The notes beneath the pieces are model-generated. The model worked only from the letters and a program-made list of their open reading frames with translations, ran no database searches and was not told the origin of the DNA. From Caldilineaceae bacterium (lineage in GTDB: Bacteria; Chloroflexota; Anaerolineae; Caldilineales; Caldilineaceae), in NCBI GenBank assembly GCA_020846635.1, contig JADLDO010000006.1, forward strand, positions 62,001 to 126,000: a DNA stretch of 64,000 nucleotides. The letters run 5' to 3'. Below are positions 8,931-18,891 of the stretch, one piece after another; position 1 is the stretch's first letter; the number at the start of each line of letters is the position of its first letter. The translations under genes were made by a program, and so were the position numbers.

Positions 8931-8966
8931 CTCTGCTTAATTCTCTGCTTAATTCTCTGCTTAATA
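8931..8966. repeat. Three 12-bp direct repeats upstream of ftsZ
   Basis: CTCTGCTTAATT occurs three times head to tail (the last copy differs by one base) in the 8808-9116 gap between ftsA and ftsZ. It may be a binding array for a regulator of ftsZ or a slippage product. No clear promoter was assigned in the gap. Confidence 0.9.
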
Positions 8967-9116
8967 AGGTCAGTGTAGCCACATGATGATAGATAATAAG
9001 AACGATGATCTGTGGGGCTGCCTTAGCACGTGGTTCCGCAACTAGATAGCGGCAATGTGGTCATTGTGTGCGTAATTACTACGTGATTATGTACATAGTA
9101 TAAATGGTTAGACCTA

Positions 9117-10367
9117 TCACGGCAACAAGCCTCGCAGGAAGTCTAGCGCGCGATTCTTCCAGTCAATCCCTTGTCGAGGTTGCGCGTAGTTCTGGCGGAT
9201 CTTACGCGCATCTTCGTGCAAGCCCCACAGCAGAAGCCCGATACTGGTGGAGTAAGCAGGGCTTTGGAGCGTGCGGCTCATCCCTGTCACCGGCAGGCGG
9301 TTGGAGGGTGTGCCAATGCGTACCGGCATCGCCAGCACACTGCGCCCAAGCTCTGTCAGCCCCGGCACTTGGCTGGAACCTCCTGTGAGGACAACACCCG
9401 CCGAAAGATGGTCATAGTAGCCACTCTCATCAAGCTTCGTGCCGATGATCTCAAGCATTTCGACGGCGCGCGCTTCAAGAATTTCGCAGATAAAGCGGCG
9501 GCTGAAGCTGCGCTCTGCTTTTTCGCCAAAGACCGTTGCCCACACCTTGTCGTCTTCGGGGACGCTCTCCGGCAGCACACTGCCATAGCGCAACTTGAGT
9601 TCTTCGCAGGTTTCAAAGGGCGCATGAAGCCCCACGGCAATATCTTGCGAAAAGTGATTACCGCCCATATCCAATACAATTGTGTGGCAAAGAGCATCCT
9701 CTAAAAATACAGCAATATCGGTTGTACCCCCGCCGATATCGACAACCGCCACACCCATACGCCGCTCATCCGCGCGCAGAACCGCTTCGTTGGCAGCCAG
9801 CGGCTCCAACACCAATTCGTCGACCGCGACATCGTGGGCGGTTACACATTGGGTGATGTCTTTAATTGCCATGCTGCTGCCCGTGACCACATGAGCATCG
9901 ACTTCCAGGCGAAAACCGCTCATGCCCAACGGGTGCTGGACATTGTTTTGTCCATCGACAATCCATTCACGGGCGATGGTGTGGACGATCTCTTTGCTTT
10001 GGGGAAGCGCCACCGCGCGCGCCCCTTCAAGCGCCCGCTGCATGTCGTGCATGGTGACACCCTGGCGGGCATCGACTGGACTAACGCCTTTGCTGTTGAG
10101 GGTGGCGATGTGACTGCCGGCAATGCCCACATAGGCGCTTTCCATATGCTGGCCTGCGTCGGTTTCACATCGTTCGATGGCCTCACCAATGCAAGCAATG
10201 GCTTCGGTGACATTGACCACCACGCCGCGGCGGATCCCCTGGCTCACCGACGTTCCTTCGCCCAGAACGCGCAGCGCCAGATTGCCCAAACTGTCATGGG
10301 TTACACCTGCAAGCAGGGCACATATTTTGGTCGTGCCAATATCAATGGCAGAGATAAATTCTTCCAT
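9117..10367 (-). CDS. ftsA: Cell division protein FtsA
   Basis: Actin-like ATPase that anchors FtsZ to the membrane. The 416 residues begin with the phosphate-1 motif [16 protein letters not shown], contain the [10 protein letters not shown] region of the 1C domain, the phosphate-2 loop [14 protein letters not shown] and the adenosine motif [13 protein letters not shown]. They end with an amphipathic helix [13 protein letters not shown] that should bind the membrane. It starts 32 bp after ftsQ. Confidence 0.97.
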   Translation of the reverse strand: MEEFISAIDIGTTKICALLAGVTHDSLGNLALRVLGEGTSVSQGIRRGVVVNVTEAIACIGEAIERCETDAGQHMESAYVGIAGSHIATLNSKGVSPVDARQGVTMHDMQRALEGARAVALPQSKEIVHTIAREWIVDGQNNVQHPLGMSGFRLEVDAHVVTGSSMAIKDITQCVTAHDVAVDELVLEPLAANEAVLRADERRMGVAVVDIGGGTTDIAVFLEDALCHTIVLDMGGNHFSQDIAVGLHAPFETCEELKLRYGSVLPESVPEDDKVWATVFGEKAERSFSRRFICEILEARAVEMLEIIGTKLDESGYYDHLSAGVVLTGGSSQVPGLTELGRSVLAMPVRIGTPSNRLPVTGMSRTLQSPAYSTSIGLLLWGLHEDARKIRQNYAQPRQGIDWKNRALDFLRGLLP

Positions 10368-10399
10368 GCGCTACTTTTTCACTCACCAACTCTGTTCAA

Positions 10400-11395
10400 T
10401 TAACGGACATAAGGCCGGTCTATGAAGCGGACATCCAGGATTTGCGCTGGTTCTTCGGCATTGCGGATCAGGTCGCGCGACACCGATAGATTCTCTAACT
10501 TACTTTCCATATCAAAACCGTCACCCCAGTATACCCAAACTGCGGGATCTGGCAAAGGAAAATTCAAACCTATGGACTTGTTATAGCGGATGATGCCATC
10601 CAACTCCGGCATAGCTTCCACCAATGCCAGCGCGCTGGTCAGGATCTGGGGGTCAATCGCAAGCGGGCCATCGCCGATGACACGCGCTTCCTGCAAGCTG
10701 TCAATAATTTGGGGGAGGGCCAGCTCCGGCAGGGCGCTTTCTTCCAGCGTGGCAACGGGAAGCGCAGCGCCATTCGCCGCCAGCCAATAATTGCCTGCAT
10801 TTGTGACCCACACCGCGGCGGGGGGCATCTCTATGACATTGACGGCAACGGTCGCGGGTAGGCTGACAGCGACCTGGGCATCCTCTACCCAGGGGAGGGC
10901 AAGAAGACGAGCGCGGATCGCTTCGGGTTCCAGCCAAAAGATATTCCAGCCGTCTAGATCGGCGATCTGATAGAGATCGTCGCCGCGCAGCCGGATTAGG
11001 TTGTGGAAGCGCACATCTTCGCGATAGACAAACCACTCCTCTGCGGTGTGGAGCATAAACAGGCTTGTCAATGCGCCCACCACCAAGAGCAGGCTCAGCG
11101 CCTTGCTCAGAGACCAGGGGGTGGGTTGCAGTACCGCGGGCATTTCAAGCCCCTGCAAGTGGCTGCCCAAGTCCGTGGGCATAGGAATGCGCGCAAAGAC
11201 TGCCTCAAAGCGACGTTTCTGGCGTGAGGCCGCACGCTTGCGCCGCGCCTGATGATAGGGATTGGGCAAAGTGCTTTTGCTGCGCCCTGGCGAACGATTT
11301 GGGGAAGGCTTTTGCGACGGCTGTTGGGCCGGTTTCTGCCGTGATCCGCGGGGCGATCCAGAAGCAGATGTACGCAACACGGGCTGGCTGTTCAT
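10400..11395 (-). CDS. ftsQ: Cell division protein FtsQ (POTRA domain)
   Basis: Bitopic division protein that links early and late divisome parts. The 331 residues have a long basic, proline/serine-rich cytoplasmic tail (about 1-95), one membrane helix (LSLLLVVGALTSLFMLHTA, about residues 98-116), then a POTRA domain with WLEPEAIRARLLALPWVEDAQVAVSLPATVAVNVIE split across its strands, and the FtsQ beta domain. The basic tail is longer than in E. coli. It is 9 bp from ddl, so the two are coupled. Sequence conservation is low in this family; topology and position support the name. Confidence 0.9.
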   Translation of the reverse strand: MNSQPVLRTSASGSPRGSRQKPAQQPSQKPSPNRSPGRSKSTLPNPYHQARRKRAASRQKRRFEAVFARIPMPTDLGSHLQGLEMPAVLQPTPWSLSKALSLLLVVGALTSLFMLHTAEEWFVYREDVRFHNLIRLRGDDLYQIADLDGWNIFWLEPEAIRARLLALPWVEDAQVAVSLPATVAVNVIEMPPAAVWVTNAGNYWLAANGAALPVATLEESALPELALPQIIDSLQEARVIGDGPLAIDPQILTSALALVEAMPELDGIIRYNKSIGLNFPLPDPAVWVYWGDGFDMESKLENLSVSRDLIRNAEEPAQILDVRFIDRPYVR

Positions 11396-11404
11396 GGGCA
11401 GTCC

Positions 11405-12562
11405 CTAGTGAGTTGTGCTGTTTTGTTGGCGGTCATCATAACGGGCCAACGCTAATTGTACCAGACGATCGACAAGTTCGGGATAGGGGATACCGCTCGC
11501 TTCCCATAGCTTGGGATACATGCTGATGTGCGTAAAACCAGGCATGGTGTTAATTTCATTCAAATAGAAATTGCCGCTTTGGTCATCCAGCAAAAAGTCA
11601 ACGCGTGCCAGCCCTGTGCCGTCAACGGCATGAAAGGCAGCGATCGCCATCTCCTGCACGCGGGCTGCCTGGTGGGGCGTGAGTTGTGCGGGGATGAGCA
11701 GTTGGCTGGAATCATCCAGATACTTGGCGGCATAATCATAGAACTCGCGACCGGGGATGATCTCGCCCGGCACGCTGGCAATGGCGTCGTCGTTGCCCAA
11801 GACACTGACTTCGATCTCGCGACAGTGGGGAACCGCCTCCTCGACCAATACCTTGCGGTCATAGCGCGCGGCGATGCCGATGGCCGCGCGTAGTTCTTGC
11901 CGGTTGCGCGCTTTGGTCACACCGACGCTGCTGCCCATGTTGGCAGGCTTGACAAAGAGGGGATAGGGCATGGCTGCTTCGATGGCGGCACAAATTGCCT
12001 CTGGATCGGCCTCATAGGCATTGCGTAGGATCACGCGGTGCGGCGCTTGGGGCAGCCCTGCGGCGGCAAACAATTGTTTTGCCAGGGCCTTATCCATCGC
12101 CAGGGCACTGCTGGCAACGCCGCAACCCACATAGGGTAAGTTCGCCATCTCAAGCAGCCCCTGAATCGTGCCGTCTTCGCCATAGGGGCCGTGGAGAACC
12201 GGGAAAATTACGTCGATGGCCGCCAGTTGCGGCGCCTGGTTTGTGCTGGGCAAGAGCGCCCAATTCTCCGTAGGCTCACCCTGGTCTATCGTCGTTTGGC
12301 CGTTTTCGGCGTAGGGCGAACCTGCGGCGTTGTCGCTGAGAAGCTTCATTGGGTCGCCACCAATCAACCAACGCCCGGCGGGCGTGATGCCGATGGGCGC
12401 CACTTGGTAGCCGGCGCGGCCAAGCGCATCGATGACATTGGCGGCGCTTGCCAAAGAGACTTCATGTTCGCTGCTGCGCCCGCCAAAGACAACGCCGATG
12501 CGCAATGGTTTTTCAAAGCCGTTAGGCTTAGATACATTTTGATCAGTCACTGGACCATTCAC
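11405..12562 (-). CDS. ddl: D-alanine--D-alanine ligase
   Basis: ATP-grasp ligase that makes the D-Ala-D-Ala end of the cell wall precursor. The protein shows [19 protein letters not shown] near residue 22, [17 protein letters not shown], the ATP-grasp [18 protein letters not shown], and the metal-binding end [20 protein letters not shown]. Length is 385 residues with the GTG at 12562, which overlaps murB by 20 bp. A second GTG at 12550, inside GTGACTGA at the murB stop, is an equally good coupled start. Confidence 0.96.
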   Translation of the reverse strand: MNGPVTDQNVSKPNGFEKPLRIGVVFGGRSSEHEVSLASAANVIDALGRAGYQVAPIGITPAGRWLIGGDPMKLLSDNAAGSPYAENGQTTIDQGEPTENWALLPSTNQAPQLAAIDVIFPVLHGPYGEDGTIQGLLEMANLPYVGCGVASSALAMDKALAKQLFAAAGLPQAPHRVILRNAYEADPEAICAAIEAAMPYPLFVKPANMGSSVGVTKARNRQELRAAIGIAARYDRKVLVEEAVPHCREIEVSVLGNDDAIASVPGEIIPGREFYDYAAKYLDDSSQLLIPAQLTPHQAARVQEMAIAAFHAVDGTGLARVDFLLDDQSGNFYLNEINTMPGFTHISMYPKLWEASGIPYPELVDRLVQLALARYDDRQQNSTTH

Positions 12563-13547
12563 CTATAAGCTGTACTTCCGGCGTTAGGACGATGCCGAAG
12601 CGCCCTTCTACGGTAGTTTGGATTTGCGCCATCAAGCGCACGACATCTTGGGCCGTGGCTGCGCCCACCCCGCCAGGATTGACAATGAAATTGGCGTGAA
12701 GGCTGCTGACCTCCACCCCGCCGACGCGGGCTCCTTTGAGCCCGGCTGCTTCGATCAGCCGTCCGGCATGGTCGCCGGGTGGGTTGACAAAGGTGCTGCC
12801 CAAACTAGGCTCCACCGGTTGGGTGCGCCGCCGGTGCTGGAGAAACTGGTCGGCGCGGCTGCGAATTTCGGCTTCTTCGCCCCGGTTCAGGCGGAAATAG
12901 GCGCTCAACACCACTGGATTGAACCCGGCACGCAGCGCCGTAGGCTGTTTGAGCCGGCTGGCGCGGTAGGCATAGGCGAAATCTGGCTGCGGGACTTCCA
13001 CCACATCCCCGGCGGCGTCAATCAGCATGGCGCAGGCGAGTGTATCCTTGACTTCGCCGCCATGCGCCCCGGCATTGCCCACCACCGCACCCCCCACAGT
13101 GCCGGGCACACTCACGGCCCACTCCAGCCCGGTCAACCCCTCGCGCACGCTCTGGCGCGCAACCCCGGCCATGAGCGCACCACTTTCTGCCATCAGATAG
13201 GGCCGCGGATCGTGCGGCTGATCACAGCGGGGGGGAGCTTCCACGCGCACTTGGCGACAGCGGTTGTGGATGACCAAGCCACGAATGCCCGCATCGCTGA
13301 TCAGCATATTACTGCCGCCACCCAAGAGAAAATAGGGCAGTTCTACCCTGCGCGCCCATTGCACCAACTGTACCATCTGCTCCGTGCTCTTCACGGTGGC
13401 AAAGTATTGTGCAGGGCCGCCCACCTTCATAGAGGTGTAGGGCGCAAGCATGACGCCGCTTTGGATGGTGAGCCCCAGTTGCGCGGGAAGTGCCAGATCG
13501 AGCAGGTTTGTTGTTCCTTTTGCGTTCTCCGGTATAGCCGGCGGCAT
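12543..13547 (-). CDS. murB: UDP-N-acetylenolpyruvoylglucosamine reductase
   Basis: FAD enzyme that reduces UDP-GlcNAc-enolpyruvate to UDP-MurNAc. The 334 residues contain the N-terminal [15 protein letters not shown], the FAD-binding [40 protein letters not shown], and the catalytic serine region [20 protein letters not shown], then [15 protein letters not shown] typical of type I MurB. It starts two bases after the murC stop and overlaps ddl. Confidence 0.97.
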   Translation of the reverse strand: MPPAIPENAKGTTNLLDLALPAQLGLTIQSGVMLAPYTSMKVGGPAQYFATVKSTEQMVQLVQWARRVELPYFLLGGGSNMLISDAGIRGLVIHNRCRQVRVEAPPRCDQPHDPRPYLMAESGALMAGVARQSVREGLTGLEWAVSVPGTVGGAVVGNAGAHGGEVKDTLACAMLIDAAGDVVEVPQPDFAYAYRASRLKQPTALRAGFNPVVLSAYFRLNRGEEAEIRSRADQFLQHRRRTQPVEPSLGSTFVNPPGDHAGRLIEAAGLKGARVGGVEVSSLHANFIVNPGGVGAATAQDVVRLMAQIQTTVEGRFGIVLTPEVQLIGEWSSD

Positions 13548-13549
13548 GG

Positions 13550-15085
13550 CTACTGCTCTTTGCTTTCTGGTTTTCGCGCCAACTGCCGGTCATGGAGTTG
13601 GGCCAGGAGCAATTCCCCGATGCGATAGCTGTCGCCTGCGCCGAGGATGATGACAACATCGCCCGGTTGCACGGCCTCGGCAAGAGACTCGGCGCTTTCT
13701 ACCAGACCGCCGCTGTAACGGATGGCGGGGTGGGGGCTGGCGGCTACCACGGCCTCGGCACTGACGCTGCCGTCATCCTGTTCGCGCGCCGCAAAAATGT
13801 TGGTCACAAGCACCTGGTCGGCGTCGCTGAAACTGTGTGCCATCTCATGCAGCAGCAGGCGCGTGCGGCTAAAGGTGTGGGGCTGAAAGACTGCCCAAAT
13901 GCGACGCGTGGGGAAACGGTCACGCGCTGCGCCCAATGTCGCCCTGATCTTGGTGGGATGGTGGGCGTAGTCATCAATGACCACAATGTCATTGATCTCG
14001 CCGATCTGCTGGAAGCGACGATCCGCGCCGCGGTAGCTGCTGAGGGCGTTGCAGGCGTCGGTGATGTCAACCTCGCACCAGACCGCGGCGGCAATGGCGG
14101 CGAGGGCGTTGCGTACGTTGTGATGCCCCGGCACTTCTAATGTGAGCGTACAGGCGGGCAGCCCCCAGTGCAGCAGCTCGGCATGAGAGCCACTGCCGGC
14201 AACCGGCGCAAGGTTGACGGCTTGCAGGTCGGCTGCGGGGTCAAGACCATAGGTGATCCAATCTGGCCCGCGCGAGAAGCCATAGGCGCGCAACTGTTCG
14301 GCCCCAGCATCATCACGGCAGGTGATCATCAATCCCCGGCGGTCAACATTATCCACAAATTGCATAAAGGCGTGGCGGAAGCTGGCGGGCGTGGGGTAGC
14401 AGTCGGGATGGTCCCACTCGACGTTGGTGATGACGGCAACGGTGGGATGGAGGCCAAGAAACATATGGTCATATTCGTCCGCTTCGACGACAAAATACGG
14501 ACTTGTCCCCGCGGCGGCGTTGCCGATCCCCGGCAGGTCGGCCCCAATGATGTAGCCAGGGGCAAGACCGGCGTGGGTCAAGATATGGACGAGCATGGCT
14601 GTGGTGGTGCTTTTGCCCGCGGTGCCTGCCACCGCAATGACGCGACGGCCCGCCAAGAGCGCAGGTAGAAAATCCAGGCGTTTGACGACTGGAATACCCA
14701 ACCTTTCCGCGGCTTGACGTTCTGGATTCTCGCGATGGATGGCGCTGCTGATCAGCACCACATCGGGGCGTTGGTCAACAGGCAGGCCAAGCAAGTTCTC
14801 TGCGGCCTGTTGGGGGGCGACCATTGCCCCGCGCTCGACCAAGCGCTCGGTCTTGGCATTGGGCTGGCGGTCGCTGCCGCTGACACGTATCCCCATGTCG
14901 AGCAGGACATGGGCGATCGGGCTCATCCCTGCCCCGCCGATGCCCAGCAGGTGGATATGCAGTTGGGGATCGCGCTGCTCAAGACGTGTTGCCCACGGGT
15001 GAGCGATTACATTCGGATCCGGAAAGTTCGGATCAGGCAAACTCGAATCAGACAAGCTTGTGTCCCTATCAGTCGTGCTAGCCAC
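13550..15085 (-). CDS. murC: UDP-N-acetylmuramate--L-alanine ligase
   Basis: Adds L-Ala to UDP-MurNAc. The 511 residues include [16 protein letters not shown] (UDP-binding Rossmann region, about residue 46), the ATP loop [26 protein letters not shown], and the [12 protein letters not shown] signature. The N-terminal tail is extended and carries three imperfect pentapeptide repeats ([15 protein letters not shown]) encoded by 15-bp tandem DNA repeats at 15014-15058. The GTG start overlaps the end of the upstream CvpA-like gene by 8 bp (GTGGCTAG), implying coupled translation. Confidence 0.97.
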   Translation of the reverse strand: MASTTDRDTSLSDSSLPDPNFPDPNVIAHPWATRLEQRDPQLHIHLLGIGGAGMSPIAHVLLDMGIRVSGSDRQPNAKTERLVERGAMVAPQQAAENLLGLPVDQRPDVVLISSAIHRENPERQAAERLGIPVVKRLDFLPALLAGRRVIAVAGTAGKSTTTAMLVHILTHAGLAPGYIIGADLPGIGNAAAGTSPYFVVEADEYDHMFLGLHPTVAVITNVEWDHPDCYPTPASFRHAFMQFVDNVDRRGLMITCRDDAGAEQLRAYGFSRGPDWITYGLDPAADLQAVNLAPVAGSGSHAELLHWGLPACTLTLEVPGHHNVRNALAAIAAAVWCEVDITDACNALSSYRGADRRFQQIGEINDIVVIDDYAHHPTKIRATLGAARDRFPTRRIWAVFQPHTFSRTRLLLHEMAHSFSDADQVLVTNIFAAREQDDGSVSAEAVVAASPHPAIRYSGGLVESAESLAEAVQPGDVVIILGAGDSYRIGELLLAQLHDRQLARKPESKEQ

Positions 15086-15626
15086 GCACGCGAATGATCA
15101 ATAAGACCGCAACCGGCACAATCCAATAGACTGGATTGTCAAAGAGCACGGGGGGAAGGTAATCCACCAGGGTCGTCGCCAGGTTGGTCAGTTGGTTGTC
15201 GAACGTTACCAATTGACCGATAGGATAGCCATAGGCGTCCTGGTAGTACCAGAGTGTTCCGGCAATCAGGTAGCCATTGAGCAAACCAATCAGCAGGCTG
15301 ATCAAGGTTCCCTGTGGAGGGGGAGCGGGCGTTCCGACAAAGTTAAGCGTCCGTCCAGAATAGGCCCCAAAGACAATGATAATAAAGATGAGGCTATAGA
15401 AGGTGCTGAGAAGCAGGTCGTTTGCCGTGCCACCCTCGCCGCCACCGCCAAAAGAAGCGCCCAGGGCTGTGAGCAGGCTTGTCAGTTGATCTTCAAAAAA
15501 AGTCAAAATGAAAATCGCCACCAAGATGATCAGGGTGCTGCCTAGCTCTTTGACATAGCCGCGGGCTAGTCCGATTAAAGCCACCATCAGCGCGATGCTG
15601 ATAAAGACAAGTTCAACTGGTCCCAT
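15078..15626 (-). CDS. CvpA-like small membrane protein (second copy)
   Basis: 182 residues with about four membrane helices: [21 protein letters not shown] at the start, [28 protein letters not shown] and a C-terminal [11 protein letters not shown]. The first helix followed by G-Y-V-K-E-L resembles CvpA, whose members are involved in colicin V export or envelope integrity. A glycine-rich loop and an aromatic periplasmic segment follow. Its place inside the dcw cluster, overlapping murC, suggests a cell wall or division role (inference). Assignment to CvpA is by topology and the N-terminal motif only. Confidence 0.7.
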   Translation of the reverse strand: MGPVELVFISIALMVALIGLARGYVKELGSTLIILVAIFILTFFEDQLTSLLTALGASFGGGGEGGTANDLLLSTFYSLIFIIIVFGAYSGRTLNFVGTPAPPPQGTLISLLIGLLNGYLIAGTLWYYQDAYGYPIGQLVTFDNQLTNLATTLVDYLPPVLFDNPVYWIVPVAVLLIIRVRG

Positions 15627-15725
15627 GATGCCGTCGCATACGGCTCGTCCAAGTAGTCGCCAAACGGCTTGCTGCGTCTGAAGTTCATGCCGTTTCAGCG
15701 CCGGGCCGGGTAACGAAGAAGAAAG

Positions 15726-16385
15726 TTACGTTTTTGCTTTGGCGCCACCTTTGATGGTGGTGGCAGCCAATACCAAGAGCAGGGTTAACAGGATGACAAG
15801 CCCCAAATTGCCTGCCGAGGTGACAACACCCCACAGGCTGCTGATACCGTCCCAAATTAGTTGCAGCCCGCCGCCCAATAGGCCCGACAGGTTGAGCCCT
15901 TCTTCATCGACGATGGTGAATTCGCCGCCAGGAGCAAAGAGCGCCACCAGGCTTGGCCCAAAGGCAACCGCGAAAAAGAGGCCGTTGAGAATGCCGAAAA
16001 GAATTGCCCAGCCATTACGCAGGCTTTTCTTATCGTCGATCATGATATTGGAAAGTATATAGGAGCCCACAAAGAGCGCCACCCAGGCCACAAAGAGAAA
16101 CGATGTACGCGCATCTTCGGCGACCAGGGCTGGGGCGCTGCCAATGGCGGCGAGGGCATCCTCTTGGTTGCCGGTAAAGCCACCCTCTTGGGCAAAGGTC
16201 AACGCTGCACCCCCCAAGTTGGCGATGTTGATAATCATGTCGCCTTCTTGTTGCAGCAAAAGCCAGGCAATGAGGGCAATGAGAAAAACGGTGAGTTCGC
16301 GGCGTGCGCCCCGTCGCCATCCCAGCCATCCAAAAAAGGCCAAAAATATGATAAAGGAAATGATAATCGCTGCTTGGCCGGTCAT
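15726..16385 (-). CDS. CvpA-like small membrane protein (first copy)
   Basis: 219 residues, four or five predicted membrane helices: IIISFIIFLAFFGWLGWRRG, TVFLIALIAWLLL, FLFVAWVALFVGSYILSNIM, a central WAILFGILNGLFFAVAFG, and a C-terminal LVILLTLLLVLAA before a basic tail GGAKAKT. The start, hydrophobic helix then GWRRGARRELTVFL, matches the CvpA N-terminal pattern. It follows murG after 45 bp and precedes a second, smaller relative after 99 bp. No function can be assigned beyond membrane protein of the cell wall cluster. Confidence 0.7.
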   Translation of the reverse strand: MTGQAAIIISFIIFLAFFGWLGWRRGARRELTVFLIALIAWLLLQQEGDMIINIANLGGAALTFAQEGGFTGNQEDALAAIGSAPALVAEDARTSFLFVAWVALFVGSYILSNIMIDDKKSLRNGWAILFGILNGLFFAVAFGPSLVALFAPGGEFTIVDEEGLNLSGLLGGGLQLIWDGISSLWGVVTSAGNLGLVILLTLLLVLAATTIKGGAKAKT

Positions 16386-16430
16386 AGCCTGGATGCCCGC
16401 ACCTCTGGCGGGCGTTACACTGGAATGTTC

Positions 16431-17657
16431 TTATCCTTTAGCGGTCATTGCGATCAGCGTATCGGCAATGTTCTGCGCGGCGTTGGGTTGAGCCAATGCT
16501 GCCGCGGCTTCGGCCATTGCAGTGCGCCGCTCACTTTGGTTTAGCAACTCTACCACAACACGCGCCAAATCATCGGCTAACTTGTTGTCAGCGACGATGA
16601 CCGCAGCTCCATGTTGGGCCAGTTGTTCGGCGTTGCGCTGTTGATTGACGCCGGTTTGGGGCAACGGCACCAAGATGGACGGTAGCCCCGCGACAGGAAA
16701 TTCACCCAATGTACTCGCCCCTGCGCGTGCCACGGTGAGATCCGCCGCGGCCAGAGCCAGGGACATCGTTTCATGCAGATAGTCCACAGGATGATAGCGA
16801 CGCAGCGACCCTCCATCCAAAATCCCTGTCGCGCGTATCGTCTGCATCTGCTCTTTGGCAAGCCCCCAATCACGCTGACCCACGACATGAAGCACATGCG
16901 CGTGGGGAAGGAGATCGGGCAGGGCCGCCCAAGTTGCCTGGTTGATGCTGCGCGAGCCTTGACTGCCTCCCCAAACCAAGACCAGCGGCAGGTCATCGCT
17001 GCCATCCATCGCTGGGCGGTCGATCGTCCGCGCGAGTTGCTGGCGTGCGCTTGCGCGGCTCTGTGCTGCCTCCACCAATTCCCGGCGTACAGGATAGCCG
17101 GTGACGACTGCTTTGCCCCTGGGTGCAAGACCACCGAAATAGCTTGCCGCTTCGGGAAAACTCACTGCCACTCGCTGCGCCAAACGACTTAACCAGAGAA
17201 TGGCCGCGCCTGGTATCATGTCCGGCAGATAGATCAGCACTGGAATCCGCCGCCAACGACAGGCCAGAACGACAGGGGCGCATACATAACCCCCGGTTAC
17301 GAAACAGACATCGGGGCGAAAATCGCGCAGGATGGCAAGACTTTGACGAACCCCTTTGAGCATCTTGCCAAGATTCGCCAGTGCCGTAAGTGGGTTCTTG
17401 CCACGCAGTTGACCGGTGTCGATGCCCCGGTATGGAATTTCGGCCCGCTCTACCAAGCCCTGCTCCATGCCGCCCACACTACCCACCCAAAGCAGTTGAA
17501 CCGCCTCAGGTGCGGTGGCTGCTGCGGGAGCTGTTGCGGGGACGGACGGGTTGTCCGGCGCTGCGGCTGTTTGTCCCACTTGGGCCAGTTGTGACGCTAC
17601 GGCTAGCGCGGGGTAGACGTGTCCCCCCGTTCCCCCACCCGAAATTAAAACGCGCAT
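16431..17657 (-). CDS. murG: UDP-GlcNAc:undecaprenyl-PP-MurNAc-pentapeptide transferase
   Basis: Peripheral GT28 glycosyltransferase that converts lipid I to lipid II at the inner membrane. It starts with the G-loop ISGGGTGGHVYPALAVA, has VTGGYVCAPVVLACRW, then in the C-terminal domain LVLVWGGSQGSRSINQ and DLTVARAGASTLGEF for UDP-GlcNAc binding. At 408 residues it is longer than the usual 355-365, owing mainly to an alanine/proline-rich insert (AAAPDNPSVPATAPAAAT) after residue 30. That insert is the part overlapping ftsW. The start is fixed by the conserved first residues. Confidence 0.96.
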   Translation of the reverse strand: MRVLISGGGTGGHVYPALAVASQLAQVGQTAAAPDNPSVPATAPAAATAPEAVQLLWVGSVGGMEQGLVERAEIPYRGIDTGQLRGKNPLTALANLGKMLKGVRQSLAILRDFRPDVCFVTGGYVCAPVVLACRWRRIPVLIYLPDMIPGAAILWLSRLAQRVAVSFPEAASYFGGLAPRGKAVVTGYPVRRELVEAAQSRASARQQLARTIDRPAMDGSDDLPLVLVWGGSQGSRSINQATWAALPDLLPHAHVLHVVGQRDWGLAKEQMQTIRATGILDGGSLRRYHPVDYLHETMSLALAAADLTVARAGASTLGEFPVAGLPSILVPLPQTGVNQQRNAEQLAQHGAAVIVADNKLADDLARVVVELLNQSERRTAMAEAAAALAQPNAAQNIADTLIAMTAKG

Positions 17658-18849
17658 AGGCTGTCTGCGGATCAGTTGAGATTGGGGATGCCGCGGTGGC
17701 CTCCCGGCTGATACTGAGTAAGATTCCGACGGCAGCCATTACCGTCAACAGCGAACTGCCCCCATACGAAATGAAAGGCAGGGTGATACCTGTTGCTGGG
17801 GCAATGGCAAGCGCCACGCCTGCATTCAGCAGAGCCTGGAGCGCCAACAAGGATGTGATGCCAGTCGCAAGCAACATACCAAATGTATCGGGGGCGCGCA
17901 AGGCAGTGCGTAGCCCTCGATAGACCAACAGGCAGAAGAGGAAGATGACCAGGAGCGTACCCAAAAGCCCCAGTTCTTCACCGATAATGGCAAAAATATT
18001 GTCGCTCCAGCCCAATGGCACACCCCCAGGAAGCTTATAGTCACTGCCACCAAGTCCTTGACCGAAGATTCCCCCGTTGACGATGGCGCGCAGGGTGCGC
18101 GTTGCCTGCCATTCCTGGCTTTCCAGCGGGTTGGAGATTCCCTGTAAATAGCGTTCGATACGCGGGCCGGCATAGGCGCTGTAGTGAATGATCAGCCAGA
18201 AGGTGGCGCTGCCCCCCAACCCCACAACCAATAACTGGCGCAGTTCGGCCCCGGCAATGAAGAACATGATGGAGGCTGTGGCAACAATCAGGACGGCTGT
18301 ACTAATTTTGGGTTGGGCCACCAGCAAGAGGGTGACAATCCCCATCAACACGGCAAAGGGAAGCAAACCGACCTGGACATTGCGGATGCGTTCGCCCTTG
18401 CTGGCGAGCCAGGCGCTGACATAGACAATAATGATGATCTGGGCGGGTTCGGCGGGCTGGATACTGCCGGAAAAGAGTGTGCGTGTCGAGCCGAGAATCT
18501 CAACGCCCAAGACAATGACCGCGGTGAGGGCGAGGAAGGCCCCGATCATCAGCAGCACGCTCCAACGCTGCCACAGGGTATAGGGAATACGCATCGTCAC
18601 AATCATGGCGACCGTGCCGACCCCCAGCCACATGAGCTGCCTGATGAAGTAGTAGAGGGGGTCATCAAATACGTAGATGCCAATCGTGTAGCTGGCGCTA
18701 AAGACCATGATGACGCCGAGCGTGAGCAAGGTCGCCACGATGGTGAGCAGTCCCCAATCATAGCTGCCGCTGTGGGCTTTGGTCGAGGATGGCTTGGAGG
18801 TTGCTGGCTTGCTTGGCATTGCTTTGGCTGTCATTGCTCTGGTTGCCAT
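17506..18849 (-). CDS. ftsW: Lipid II polymerase FtsW (SEDS family)
   Basis: Polytopic SEDS glycosyltransferase that polymerises septal peptidoglycan with FtsI. The 447 residues show a short cytoplasmic N-terminus, about ten membrane helices, AYAGPRIERYL, the periplasmic QGLGGSDYKLPGGVPLGWSDNIFAIIGEELG stretch with the catalytic region, and TGITLPFISYGGSSLL near the end. The last 50 residues (basic, Ser/Arg-rich) overlap the murG coding start by 152 bp in another frame, and this tail is not part of the SEDS core. The ATG has repetitive TAKAM/SKP codons behind it, so a later start is possible. Confidence 0.95.
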   Translation of the reverse strand: MATRAMTAKAMPSKPATSKPSSTKAHSGSYDWGLLTIVATLLTLGVIMVFSASYTIGIYVFDDPLYYFIRQLMWLGVGTVAMIVTMRIPYTLWQRWSVLLMIGAFLALTAVIVLGVEILGSTRTLFSGSIQPAEPAQIIIIVYVSAWLASKGERIRNVQVGLLPFAVLMGIVTLLLVAQPKISTAVLIVATASIMFFIAGAELRQLLVVGLGGSATFWLIIHYSAYAGPRIERYLQGISNPLESQEWQATRTLRAIVNGGIFGQGLGGSDYKLPGGVPLGWSDNIFAIIGEELGLLGTLLVIFLFCLLVYRGLRTALRAPDTFGMLLATGITSLLALQALLNAGVALAIAPATGITLPFISYGGSSLLTVMAAVGILLSISREATAASPISTDPQTAYARFNFGWGNGGTRLPRASRSVTTGPSGTNSRSAGQPVRPRNSSRSSHRT

Positions 18850-18863
18850 TTTTGTAAATCGCT

Positions 18864-18891
18864 CGCTGTTAATCGGCCGCTGTTAATCGGC
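18864..18891. repeat. 14-bp tandem duplication over the murD stop
   Basis: CGCTGTTAATCGGC occurs twice head to tail between murD and ftsW. One copy includes the murD stop codon, so the duplication left a second copy of the stop in the spacer. Confidence 0.9.

Noticed and set aside
17506-17657. Frameshift separating ftsW and murG
   Set aside because: Both frames reach their conserved ends intact, so overlap is simpler than error, though reads should confirm.
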